DNA from: Fratercula arctica
Lineage: Eukaryota; Chordata; Aves; Charadriiformes; Alcidae
DNA: 64,000 bases
Direction: 5' to 3'
NCBI GenBank assembly: GCA_947846985.1
Contig: CANTUZ010000006.1
Location: 51,368,707-51,432,706 of the forward strand
This document shows positions 25,641-37,090 of the stretch, in pieces. Every line of letters begins with the position of its first letter. Position 1 is the first letter of the stretch. Under the pieces are notes generated by a model. That model searched no databases. It was not told where the DNA came from and worked only from the letters and a program-made list of their open reading frames with translations. Both the position numbers and the translations under genes were made by a program.

Positions 25641-28600
25641 GTGAATGTGTGGGTTTTTTCTTGTATATATAATTTGTGCAATGGGCTGCTATCTGCAATT
25701 TCACATCAGTGCCTCCCCTACCAGGAACGCCGACAGACAGCTCATCTGGACCCAGTTGTCATTTGAAGACGTGAGGAGCTCTTACAATTTAATTGGAAGT
25801 TAAGGGGAGCCTCTACGAAACCCCTGCCTCTAATGTGCTGCGGAATTCTTTACTGGTAACAGAGAGGACCCAAGTTCTGCCGTTTCCTTTTGAGACAGCT
25901 GACGTTGGTTTTGGCAGCTTCATCTTATTATAAAATCATTTCAAGAATAAAAATCTGTGGAAAATGGGGCACTGGGTGGAGGTGCTTGTGTGCGTAACTG
26001 TGCCCAGAACGTTGCCCACACATAGCAAAGCTAGCATCAGACTCATGGGAACCAACTGCCACGTGTGGGTGGGTAGTGAGTGCACAAAAGGGTATTCCGG
26101 TGGGCTTCGCAAGCTGGGAGAGCTGTACCATTCCCACATGCAAACAATCTTGCTGTCAGCACCAGGCATGTCACCCAGCAAACCTTCTTCCCTGCCCATC
26201 ACGGAAGAGCTGCCACTTGCCCACCTACCCAAAGGACATGCTTTTTTCAAAACAGATGAGTGTTTCCCCAACACCTCCCAACAATCAAATTTAATGAAAG
26301 TAGGTTAAATTAAAAAAAGAATCTTGACGCAGTTTTTGTAACAGGATTGGGAAACATTTTGTGCTAAATCTTGGATAGCAAGCAGAAATGCCTGCTGGCA
26401 TTTACAAAGTACTCCTGTCCTACACACCTCTGGTGGCCCCATCATCTCACCCACATCAGGGCAAGCAGGAATAATCCCAGGGAGGCTGGGGGAGCAGAGG
26501 GCTATTTAAGAGATCTAATTTGGTCCTCTATTGTTTGACACTGTGTAAAGATGTGCTACAGGGCAGGGTGCATGGTACTAGAAAAGTACCAAGTTAAGAT
26601 AGCTACTGTGGAGTAGGTAAATAACTTCAATGCTTTGATTTTAACCTGGGTGAGGCAGGTAGCTATACGTATGAAGTATGTAGCAGGGTAAGAGGCTTTT
26701 TTTACAAGCACATGAACTGTCTAGCACAACATGAGTCAGCTAATGAGGGATCAAAGCTTCTGCCCAGGACAGATAAGTTGAGCCCGAGGCAATTAACTGT
26801 ATTTGTGACACTGTCATTGACACATTAAAAATAAACTGGTGTGTCACCTACTTCACACAGACCAAAATGATCCTGTAAAGGTTTTATTGCAAATATAGAG
26901 GTCCTTCTTTTTAATGGTCCCATAAAGTTCTTGTTTGGCTCTTTGCAAATTTTGTGAATAAGTTTCTTCCTTCTTACTACTGAGTGAACTGAGAGCTGTG
27001 CCCACAACCAAGAGTTGTCTACATTCTAGACAGGTTGAATGCCACCAGTCCAAGTGGTAATATGAGGGTGAGAGATGCTGTAAAAATAGTAAACACTACA
27101 AAGTATGTTCATTGTCAGTTTGCTAAGGATGAGAGCCCTGTCATTTGTTTGAGCTATAAAGATTCCCACTGAACTTTCAAGAGACTACTGCAGCTGCCCA
27201 GGAATTACTGTTTCAATAAGCTACTGCTCATTCCGTTAAGGCAACTCATGTTACAAGGCGCGATTCATAAATGTGGTGCATCAGCAGTGGGTTTGGAAGA
27301 AATGTTCTTCCTTCAGCCAATAAGATTTTTTTCTAACATTACTTGCTTCCATTTTTGTACAGCTGCTTTTTCTAGCTACATGATTTGACAAAAAATGAGC
27401 ACTGTCTACAAAAAGGCAGGCAGATTGCACAAGTAGGGTCTGATTTCTAGGTCTTGAATGGCTGGGGAAATGGTGGGATTATCCTTCCCTGTTGGAAGCT
27501 GATGAAATAGGTTCTTGCCTCAGTGTGAAATGGGAAAAAAAAGACAAGATCTGTCAGCTTCATTCCTCTCTCTAGGACTGACCTGCTGGTTGACCTCCAG
27601 GAAACCAGGGAGACTCTCTAGCCTCAGCCACATGACCCAGAAACATCTCTGTTAGCCAGGGGACAGGGGAAAGATTCATTAACATCTTTCTAGTGTCCAG
27701 AATGATTTCCTACATTGCCAAATGCTAACATAATGCTGTGTTACCTCTAAAAAAATCCCTCCTGACTTCAAGGAGGGTCCTCAATATGGATGATAGGGAC
27801 CTGTATTGAGTCTAACTGGAAAACCAGGAGATGCACAAATCTCTTTGGCTACACTGAAATACTCTTCCTAAAAAAATTAAATATGCCTCATATTGAATCC
27901 CAAATCTTCATAATAAAAATGTGAATTCATGTGACTTTGTGTCAATGTGAATTTGTACAATTGCAAAGCAACTCATGTTGGCATCACTGGGTCAAAGAGG
28001 CTGACACTGCAAGCTGTTCTGGCAATCACAGTTTCTCTTCCATACCAAGCCCCTGCTGAGGTTACGAGAAGCACCAAGACTGACCCCCGAAGAAGAGCTT
28101 GGAGAGATGGGACCTGGTCTTAAGTATTTTATTCAATTTAAGTATGCTTTTGCGCTATTTCTTTAGGCAAGCTACCAATTGCATTTGCTTTCTCAGTTCA
28201 GCTGCTACAGCTGATATCAAACACAAGCAGAATTTTGGTCTAAATTCTTAATTATATATTCTCCAAAAACCACATTTTGGTAACACTCTGTTTCATATAC
28301 AGATTGAGAAAAATCAATGGCAAAGGCATTTCAGGAACCTATACAACATCTTTGTCATTCACAACACACAATCCATTATAAACACTGACAGCTATAAAAT
28401 TTGCTCCCATGCAATTCAACTAAAAATGTGCTCTTTACATGATGCAATACAGCCACAATCTGCTTTAACTCAATTGTATGTAAGAAAAAACGGTCCCCAA
28501 AGCTTTTCTCAGTTGATATTTTAATCACCAGCATCTCCTACTCTCTTGCTAGTTTCAGGTTATTTGTTCCTTGTAGTTTGGTCACCAATGCCAGCAAGTG

Positions 28601-29187
28601 GGTAGCCAGCTTAGACTTATAAGGATGCCAGTGCATAGTATAGGGCCCTACCTGTATTCACTAGCACTTGAAGGTTAGCAAATAGTAAAATCAAGCCTGA
28701 CATGGAGAATAGCTTTGGGGATCCTGTCCTAGCACCTTCCAGAACCCTTGAAACAGCAATGGCAATAAAAAAACGACTCTCTGAGAATGGGCTGCTATTC
28801 CAGTATCACAAGCAAATGCAAAGCATATTAGCACTGCTGTTCCTCTAGCATCCTTCCACCATCCCCTTTTCTCCACCACCTCCCTGCAAGAAGGACTGTG
28901 CTTGGGTATTTTACACAGATCAGTTCACAGGTAGGACACTCTCTGCTCCTACTGTTTCTGCTTTTGAGAGAACTGCATGCTTGAAAAACAAACCAAACCA
29001 TCAATAAAAGGCTGTCTAATTGCCCAAAGCCATGGGTTTGCAGTCTGCTGATGGCTCCTATTTCACACACAGGTGTGATATTGTCACACAAAGGCTTCCT
29101 GCCTTTACAGAGCATCAGCACCTCCTGGGAGAATAGAGCCCCCAAATCTACACAAATGTAGTGAGAAGAAAAATAAACATGTCTTAC

Positions 29188-29239
29188 CCACATGGGTGAT
29201 AACCGTAGTCAGTCGCTGGGTGAGCTCCTGATGTGACAT
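29188..29239 (-). CDS. Weak candidate starting exon, unknown gene
   Basis: An ATG in fair context (G at -3) opens 17 codons, MSHQELTQRLTTVITHV, before a consensus donor (GTAAGA) on the minus strand. The DNA immediately upstream (29.3-30.3 kb) is comparatively G+C-rich. No downstream partner exon was found. Too short to separate from chance. Confidence 0.15.
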
Positions 29240-32200
29240 CTCTTCTTCTTTTAACCAAAAAAGCATTTCACACAGGGAACTGCACAGCATCCAAAAAAAG
29301 ATGCACCCAGAGTGGGAGGCTGCACGCTCACTGCACACAAAGCGAGGACCACTCCCACGACACGGCCCTTCCAGCTCTCACATCTTCTGCCGGCTGCTCA
29401 CCTCTTCCAATTTGCTGCCGTCCATGCATGGACCTAGAAAAGCTCCTTTGAAAAGGGGATTTTACCCCCCTTTACAACAGGAAGAGAGCAGGAGGGGGTG
29501 AAATAAAAAAAAAAAAAAATAGACGAAAAAGAAGCAGGCGTGTTGATTGCTTATGGCTTTTTTTCTCCCTTCTCCCGCGGATGAGGCAAAGGATAAAGAG
29601 ACGAACCAGCAGGCAGATACCTTCCTCCAGGGAGACTTTCGGATGGTGATGCTGTGAGTCAGGGAAAAATCCTGGAGGTAGGAATGGCATCGGGAGGAGT
29701 GGAGCTGGCAGGAGAGCTCTAACAGCAGCAGCTGCTCTGCAACGCTCTCTTCACGGGCGTGCCTGGGAGTCAAGAACAAGCCGCCTGCAGCCCCTGGTGC
29801 TCCCCTCTTGGCCCCTGGGGCACAGATGTCTTGCAGGTTGTCCCCAGATGGAACTGCACAATGTCCCCAGAGACCCTCCTCCCATCCCCTCTAGCACCCC
29901 CTCTAAAAGCCCTTGCCTGACAAATGGGCTGCCAAACACATGGAGGGGGATGGGGGGGGGGTGGATGGTAGTGGGCTTTTTAGGGATGTTGTGGCCAGAG
30001 GCTTTGTTGCCCTCCTGCATGGACAGGATCCCTGGGATCCTGATGTGACTAAGCCCACAGGACGCCCGCCAGCTGCACGTGTCCAAGAAGGGTGAATTCA
30101 TTAGCCCTGGGCGCTGGGCAGGTCTCAGCTGTGATCACGGCCACAGGGCGCAACTGTGCCCACAGGCAGGCAGGCACTGGTGGACATCAGTGGGCCAGAG
30201 CAGGTCTGCAGGGAACTGCTGCCCCTGGGTGCCAGGGACACAGCTGAGCCTTGCATGGATGTGTGGCTGCCGTAGCTGCCGAGCTACAGGAAAGCCTCAT
30301 CCACCCTCCCAGTTACAGACCCCAGCTGGGACCTGAGGAGAGGAAAACTGAGACAGGCAAGGAAGTAAGAAAGGGCAGGGCATGCCAGAGACTTCTCTCT
30401 CTCCCTTCCCTCTTTGCACCTCCTCCTTTGAAGCCACCTGAAACTCCACACAAGGTACTTCTAGAAACAGGGAAAAAGTATTCCACGTGAAAATGAAGAA
30501 ATAAAATCGAGTGCAGCTTCCTACAAGATCTGCTCTATTCCCACAGAATGGATTCAGCTCTAATTCCAGATTTCCCTACCCATCCATAGGATTTTGCTTG
30601 GATCCACCTTTCCAGACATGTCAAAGAATGTAACATCATGTATACACAAAGCTGGAGCTGTAAAATACCTCTGTGGGCTCATCGGATCTTAGAGCACAAT
30701 TAGTGCATCAGTCCTGGTGTTGCAAAAGGTTTTATCTACCTCTGTGATGGGAAAATCCTATCATCAGCTGTCTGACCTACAAGCCAGTCTGAGTATCTGT
30801 GCTGTTATCCTCATTTTTGGTTGATTGACCGACTGTGCCGAGAGGTTTCTCACATACTTCTGTTGAGTTAGTTTAACAGCAAGTCTGCCTGAAAACAAGT
30901 GAGGAGCATGACTTGAGAGCCACCCACCTGCCAACATTTTCGGATTAAAGCAAAAGCTATTTTTTTCTGAGATCCTCTTTATACTGCTCATATGGGCAGT
31001 AAATTTCTAACTGTAAAGACCTTGACTAATGTTAAAAGGATTCTCTCAACCAGGGAAGAAATGCTATCACCAGGGAAAAAAAGCATATGGGAAGCAGACT
31101 GACACCCAGACAATCTTTGGAGGGGTCTGAAAGATCTAGGATGCTTTATTTTGCTCTCGGAGGGTCACAGATTGCAGGTAGGAACACGAGACAAGAAAAG
31201 TCATTGTGTTTCCAGATAGTTAACAGATTTTTTCTTCTTTCTTTTTTTTTTTCTGCAGGCAGAGAGACTGTACAGTCCCATTCATAAATGAATTAAACTC
31301 CACTGAAAAGCTCTCACTACTCCTACAGCAAGGCTGTTCAAGAACACCAAGGATAGCTAAGAGCCTTTGTCTTATTTCTAGCTAAATTTATTCTCAGTTA
31401 TTTTAAGACCATATGCTCCTATACAACATTGTTATTCAGCATCAGTAACTGCAGACACGTGTACATTTGCTATTTTAAGATCCTTTTTCTCTTATTATTT
31501 GTTCTTGCTATGTTATTCTGCTTTCCAGTTTTCCACTATACCTTCAATAACTTTTGAACCTGTTGGTCAATTGCAATCTAATTCAGGAGACAGAAATGAG
31601 TTCTTACAGGTGAACTGAAAATTAGCAAAGCATACAAAGCCTGAAAGGGGAAAGGATGCAGGAGGGATCAAATACTTATATTTTGTGTTTGCTCCATGCC
31701 CAGCTTATACTGTGGAGTGGGTTACACAGGATTCAGTTGGAATTGAGGGTGCTGTCCTATGGTGTGAGTTATACTGAACAAAAAGGGGAAACTGGGGTTA
31801 TTTTGGTGGGAAGGTTTGGGCTGCAGGACACAGCCATAGGATACCAAACTCCATTAGTTTTAACCAGTCATGGGATGATGTCTTTACACTGCTAAGATTC
31901 AGTGGTGCCTGCCTTAAAAAAGGCTGTTGTTCATAGCGTGTATTGCCATTACAAATTCGCAAAAGGAAGAACCACAGGGACTCAACCAAGTCAGAAATTC
32001 TGGAAAAGCACTGGTGATCCACAGTTCAAGACCCAAGCTGAGAGGGGGAAAACCAGGAGCCTGGACTATAGGGATCTCTTGGAGACAGAGAGAAATGAAA
32101 GCGCTCTGCCTGTCACTCGAGGAATGGCTCACAGATGCTGAAGCAACTTAGTCCATTGCTGTGATGGTGACAATTTCCAGTGCTGCATATAGTGGTGAAA

Positions 32201-35200
32201 TTGAGCCAGCACTTTCACTACTACAAATATAGACTTCCCCTCTGAAGGATAGAAGCCCTTGCTGATATACATGTGGTTAGAGGTAAAGAGGATGATGATT
32301 TACATTTCAGGCATGAGCCAGGGTCACACCAGAAAGCAGGGCCAGGGGCTGTATGAACACCACAATTCCACTATTAAAATGATGGACAACAGGCAAAAGA
32401 ATTTGATTTTTCCTTAGAGTGACAGCCTGACAAATCACCAGCCATTTATTAGATCCTGAATCAAACAGCTGAGGCCAATGCATTGTGAGTAATTTTAATA
32501 AACAGTAAATTGTGTGCTGCAAACAAAATATGTTTACAAGATCCCGTGGCCTGGCCAGATGGAAGGGGAAACTCTCACAGCAAAAAATATATATAGATTA
32601 ATCTAATATTTTCTTCTTTTTCATCTTATGTAGCTATATATCTCTTTCTTGTGTCACTAAAAATATTTAGCCAACAGCCTGAAGGGCTATTAAAGGTCAA
32701 AATTATATCCATCCATTAAATTAGCCTACCTTCTTCATTGTATTGATTATCTCCATTTTCCCACTCCTCCATAACCTTTACAGGCTCCCTCATCTCTTAG
32801 TTTTTCAGGAAAATCTCCTTCCAGAAGAAGACCACAAGCTTCAGGTGTACAGAGTGCATATGAAGACATTTTCATACCAGAAAAAAGGCAGGCTGATGGA
32901 ATAATAGGAAAGTTTAGAACCCCTTTCCCAATTTTCTTCTTTTGCAAAGAGGTGAGTTTGGCATCATACCTCTTCCTCCCTGAAGTTTTGTCTGTAGTCT
33001 GTTTCATCCCCATATCAAAGGCTGGGGCTCTATTACTAACTGGGAAGAACTGTAACACTGTTGGCACAATCAGGAAAGGTAATTACACTGTCACTTCTGA
33101 CTGGTTATGGCAGTACTTCAGATCTGCAATACATTTCCATTTGTAGAAGAAACTGTTAAATGAGTCAGATACTTGTTTGATGCATACCTACAAAGAAGGC
33201 ACACAGACTGCCATTTGCTTTCTGTAACATCAATCATGCAGTAAAGGAAAATACCACTCCATGTTTCAAGTTTTCTTACTTTTGTTCTTTTTGGAACACT
33301 TCAGTCAACAGTACTCTTGCTTAGCTTAAGAGGCTCACAGTGCTAGTGCTTCTCTGGCTGTTCTCAGCTTTCCACAGCCCTCTCAGTCAGCTCCTGTGAC
33401 AAATCTGGGCTTCTCTGATGAAAACTGCATGTACACTTTTCCTCCTGCACCCAGCTCCCCCAGCAAAGCCTTCACGCTTAGCCTCTTGGCTAAGCTTTGC
33501 AAAGCCTGACCTGCTTTGCCTCAGATGCTGTTTCAGCTACTTTACTTGAAAAGGAGCACAGCTCCATTCGGAAGGAAAAGAGGCCGCTGAAGACACTAAG
33601 TTTTTTGTAAAACTAGTGCAAGCAAGTGTTCCCTTTCTTCCTTCCCCATCATAAACCTTTTTGTCACCATCATTTACATCAATCATTCACTGTCTGTGCT
33701 CCAGAACAGCTGTCCTGACACAGACTGGGGTGGTAGCCCATCTGTGAGTAGGACCATTAATATACCCTTAGGAAAGAGTGTATGAAACAGGGCACTTACA
33801 GAGAGTCCCTCTCCAGTATTCTCCTCTCAGACTGCAGCGGTCTGCAGTTCATGGACTTTCTGAGCTTAAGTTTGCATTTGCCTGATCATATTTAATACTC
33901 CATTTCTTCATGAATCCGTGTAGTTATTTTTTGAATCTATTTACAATTTTGACAAAATTTGCAATTTAAATATGCATTGTGTGAAAAAAAAAAACAACTT
34001 CTTCTGGTTTTAAATCTGAAGCCTGATAGTTCAATTTCAGGCCTCTGGTTTCTGCCTTTTGAGAAGTCATCTTAGCCATGACTTTATATACAGTGATCAT
34101 ATCCCTCAATCACTCTTTCCTGAGCTGAGACAAATGCTGTCCTAGTTACTATCTCATCATTAAAAAAAAGGCCAATTCATACCTTCCAACAATCTTGCCA
34201 TCTTGCTTTGAACCTTCTCTTGTTTACGCAGCTTATACAGTGAAAACTGCCAGTTTCAGTCTGCTGTGTTGCTTACATAATTCCGACAGAAGTCTTCAAA
34301 TGCTGAAAGTTATTAGATAAATGTTTGCTTTGCTGTTAAACTTTTAAGAAAATCAATATATACCTTTTTCTATTGCAATAATTTCTTTCAATACTTCCTA
34401 GCATCTTTCCTCTTTTAAAACAAAACCTGAATTTTGGACAAGGCTGTTGGACAGCGATCCTGTAATTTTTAGGGTCAGCTTACTTCCTAAACTCTATATA
34501 GTTTATTTTAAGGAAGCCACTTGTCCACTTTCAGTGTCATAAAAAACCACGAGCTTATCTCCCAGGAAGCTTTAATGTCAACTGGCTGAAGGTCTAGGTT
34601 GATGGATGCATGGGCAGTTCTCCATGACAGAAGGCAGAGTAACTTATATAGATGTCCTCCCCCTAATCAATTCTTCTGCCCTGCTACTGTCCCTATCCCC
34701 TGACATGTTGGTTTTCTGCCAGATGAGCTCTTGACCCCTCATTCTGTGGTTGTACACCTCCAAATGCCAGCATAAGAAGACTGGGAAGGAAGGGGACCAG
34801 GCTTCCCATTTAGATCAGCTCAAGCTGCCAAAAAACTGCCCTGCTGCCGAAAGATGCAGTCTTCGCCTCCCTACCCACCCCACCACTTCTCCCTCCTGTC
34901 TGCTGTGGTAGTAGTGCAATGTATGGGATCATTTCACTGAGCTGCTGCGTCTGCTTGTACTAGCTGTGAAACTAGACCTGAGGTACTCGGAAGGTACCAG
35001 GGTTCAGGTGTGGCTGCAGGACCTGGCTACGATGAGAATGAAGATGGTTGCCTTCAAACAGTATCAGTAATGAGGCGTCTGCCACTGGGGTACTATGGTT
35101 TTTAAATACCAACACATCATGGGTTGTATAGCTTTATAAATTAAAATAAATAGTCTTACATAAGAACAAATCCAGCATGCCTAAATGGTTAGCATTTTAA

Positions 35201-36100
35201 AGCTAGACTGGCCTTTCTATGCATTAAACTAGCAGTTTCTACGGACAACATTTGAGAAGCACTGATGAGGCTAGTGAAAAACACAGTCTTTGCCATGGGA
35301 AACGCTGGAGTCAAGCAAAAGAGAGGACATCATAACCATCTGAGTTTGATTTGTTGGACCTTAAGATGGTGAGTGAATGCAATTCAATAGAATCGAGCAA
35401 ACATCATTTTCAGTCCTTGTATGTCTGAGGAGGAGGAAGAGAAAAACAGGCACCAGGAGAGAAAAGCTTGAGTTTGATTATTCCTTTCTGGAATTTTTAA
35501 GTTTTGGTAAGGTAAAAAACAAAAACTTGTGTTATGAAGTTAAGTTAATGTAGCAGACAGGAAGTTCCATTGCCGAACTGAACCTGAGGCTCATACATAG
35601 TTGATAAAATGCTCAATGCCAGGTGTATTTGAAGTGGCCCCATTAAGCAGAGTAGACAGAATAGAGACCACCAAATAGAATAAAGCTTCAAAAATACAAG
35701 AAAGCTTTATAGAGTTTCAGAAAGCAGGCTAATCGGGTCTAGCTGCTTATGCATCCTTACCATTTCCAAGGTACCGTGACTTGGAAGTACCAAATATAAT
35801 CACAGTGGGGAAAAAAATACAGCATTGCATTTTCATCTAGAACAAGACAACTGCAGTAATTACATGTGTGGGCATTTCTTTCTGCTAAGGCTACGATCAG
35901 GGTTTCATGCTTCAATAGCAGAGTGCCAGATGAGAGGAAACAGTTTGTTTAAAATTGCCCAGACAAGGATTACAGGCTTGTCTCGCTGAGAGAATGATGT
36001 ATTTTCAGCCTGAATTCTTTCCCACATGTCCTTTTCCAAAGACTGTTCATCTGTTGCCATAGAGACCATTTCCAATCCTCTCCTTTCCCTTGCACAGGTT
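29240..36100. other. Intergenic sequence with no gene seen
   Basis: A moderately G+C-rich stretch lies at 29.7-30.4 kb without the CpG density of the true islands. One CR1-like relic at about 34 kb is listed separately. No exon of ADIPOQ (collagen repeats or C1q domain) was found. Confidence 0.5.
34080..34240 (-). repeat. CR1-like LINE fragment
   Basis: GTGATCATATCCCTCAATCA, a C/T-rich middle and CTTTGAACCTTCTCTTGTTT follow the layout of antisense CR1 3' sequence (ATCATGTCCCCTCTCAG ... GACCTTCTC). Highly diverged. Confidence 0.45.
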
Positions 36101-36918
36101 CTGTTCACCGCCTCCGCTGCCCAGGCTGCCCCGGCGGTGCCTCATGCCCCGGAGCAGCCACGGGGCAATAGTAAACCTGAACGTCTCCCACCACACTGGT
36201 AGCAGAATTCTTTATTTTTTTATCCACAAACTGGTACAAAATTGGGAGGATAAGTTGTAGCTACCCAGCGCGCATGAAAATGTGGGCATGCATCACAACT
36301 ACCAAACCTACTAGGATGCCTTTTTCTCCTTTAAAGGAAACTGTCGCATCAATCACACTCCTCGGTTTTTTTTTTCTTTGTCCTGGCTTTGCTGTAATGG
36401 AGATTATTACAAGTAATGGGAAAACAAAAACGATTCACTTTCCCTTCACTGGTCGCTTTTGCACAGATAGCCCCCGCGCCTGTACACCTGGGGGAGCTGC
36501 TCGCACGGCAACAGCCAGGGCCGGGGAAGGCCTGAGCAGCGACGGCCGGACAAAGGCACATCTCCCGGCGCAGCTGGAGCAGGAGAGGGCTGGGGCCGAC
36601 TCCGGCCTTCGCGGGTTTCACTTCCAGAGACCCCCAGGACCCACCTCAGGTGAGGGGGGAGGCCGCTGGCCCAAGGCCTGAAAGAAGAAGACCCTCTTCT
36701 GCTGGCTTCTGGCGCTGATTTTGTACCTCACGTTGTTTGGGTTTTTTTTCCCCACTTGTCAGGGAAGAGCCATTTGGGAGGGATGGCGGGAAAGGGGCGC
36801 CCGCCGCCCTTCACCCCGCCGGTGCCACCCTGAGAGAAGCGCAGCGCCCCCATGGCGGCCTGAGGTAAGGCCGCCGCTCCGCCCCCAGGGCGCGCGCACC
36901 CGCTCCCCGCAGGACCCG

Positions 36919-36928
36919 GCGCATGCGC
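36919..36928. promoter_or_regulatory. NRF1-type site
   Basis: The palindrome GCGCATGCGC matches the NRF1 consensus and sits about 170 bp upstream of the RFC4 ATG in the CpG island. Binding is inferred from the motif only. Confidence 0.6.
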
Positions 36929-36948
36929 GGCGCGGCCCAGCTCGGTGG

Positions 36949-37006
36949 TTGGCGCGCGGCCGAGCGGAAGCGGCACCGCCCCCGGGCGGTGGCGGGTTGG
37001 CGGGAA
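36949..37006 (+). promoter_or_regulatory. E2F-type site pair upstream of RFC4
   Basis: TTGGCGCGC at 36949-36957 and TTGGCGGGAA at 36997-37006 resemble E2F sites. They lie 85-140 bp before the RFC4 ATG, a suitable place for G1/S control of a clamp-loader gene. Function is inferred. Confidence 0.6.
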
Positions 37007-37090
37007 GGGCCGGCGGGACCGGGCGCGCGGCGCGGCCTAACGGCTGGGCTGAGACGGGGAGGCTGTCGGGGGACGGGCCCCGCCGGAGTC

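Larger units (their letters stand above)
22999..29187. other. Intergenic sequence with two repeat relics
   Basis: No recognised exon. Repeat fragments at about 23.6 kb and 25.5 kb are listed separately. Confidence 0.45.

Noticed and set aside
35905..36108. A 67-codon minus-strand frame next to a small G+C-rich patch, considered as a divergent gene upstream of RFC4.
   Set aside because: No family resemblance, no clear donor, and the patch is separate from the RFC4 island.
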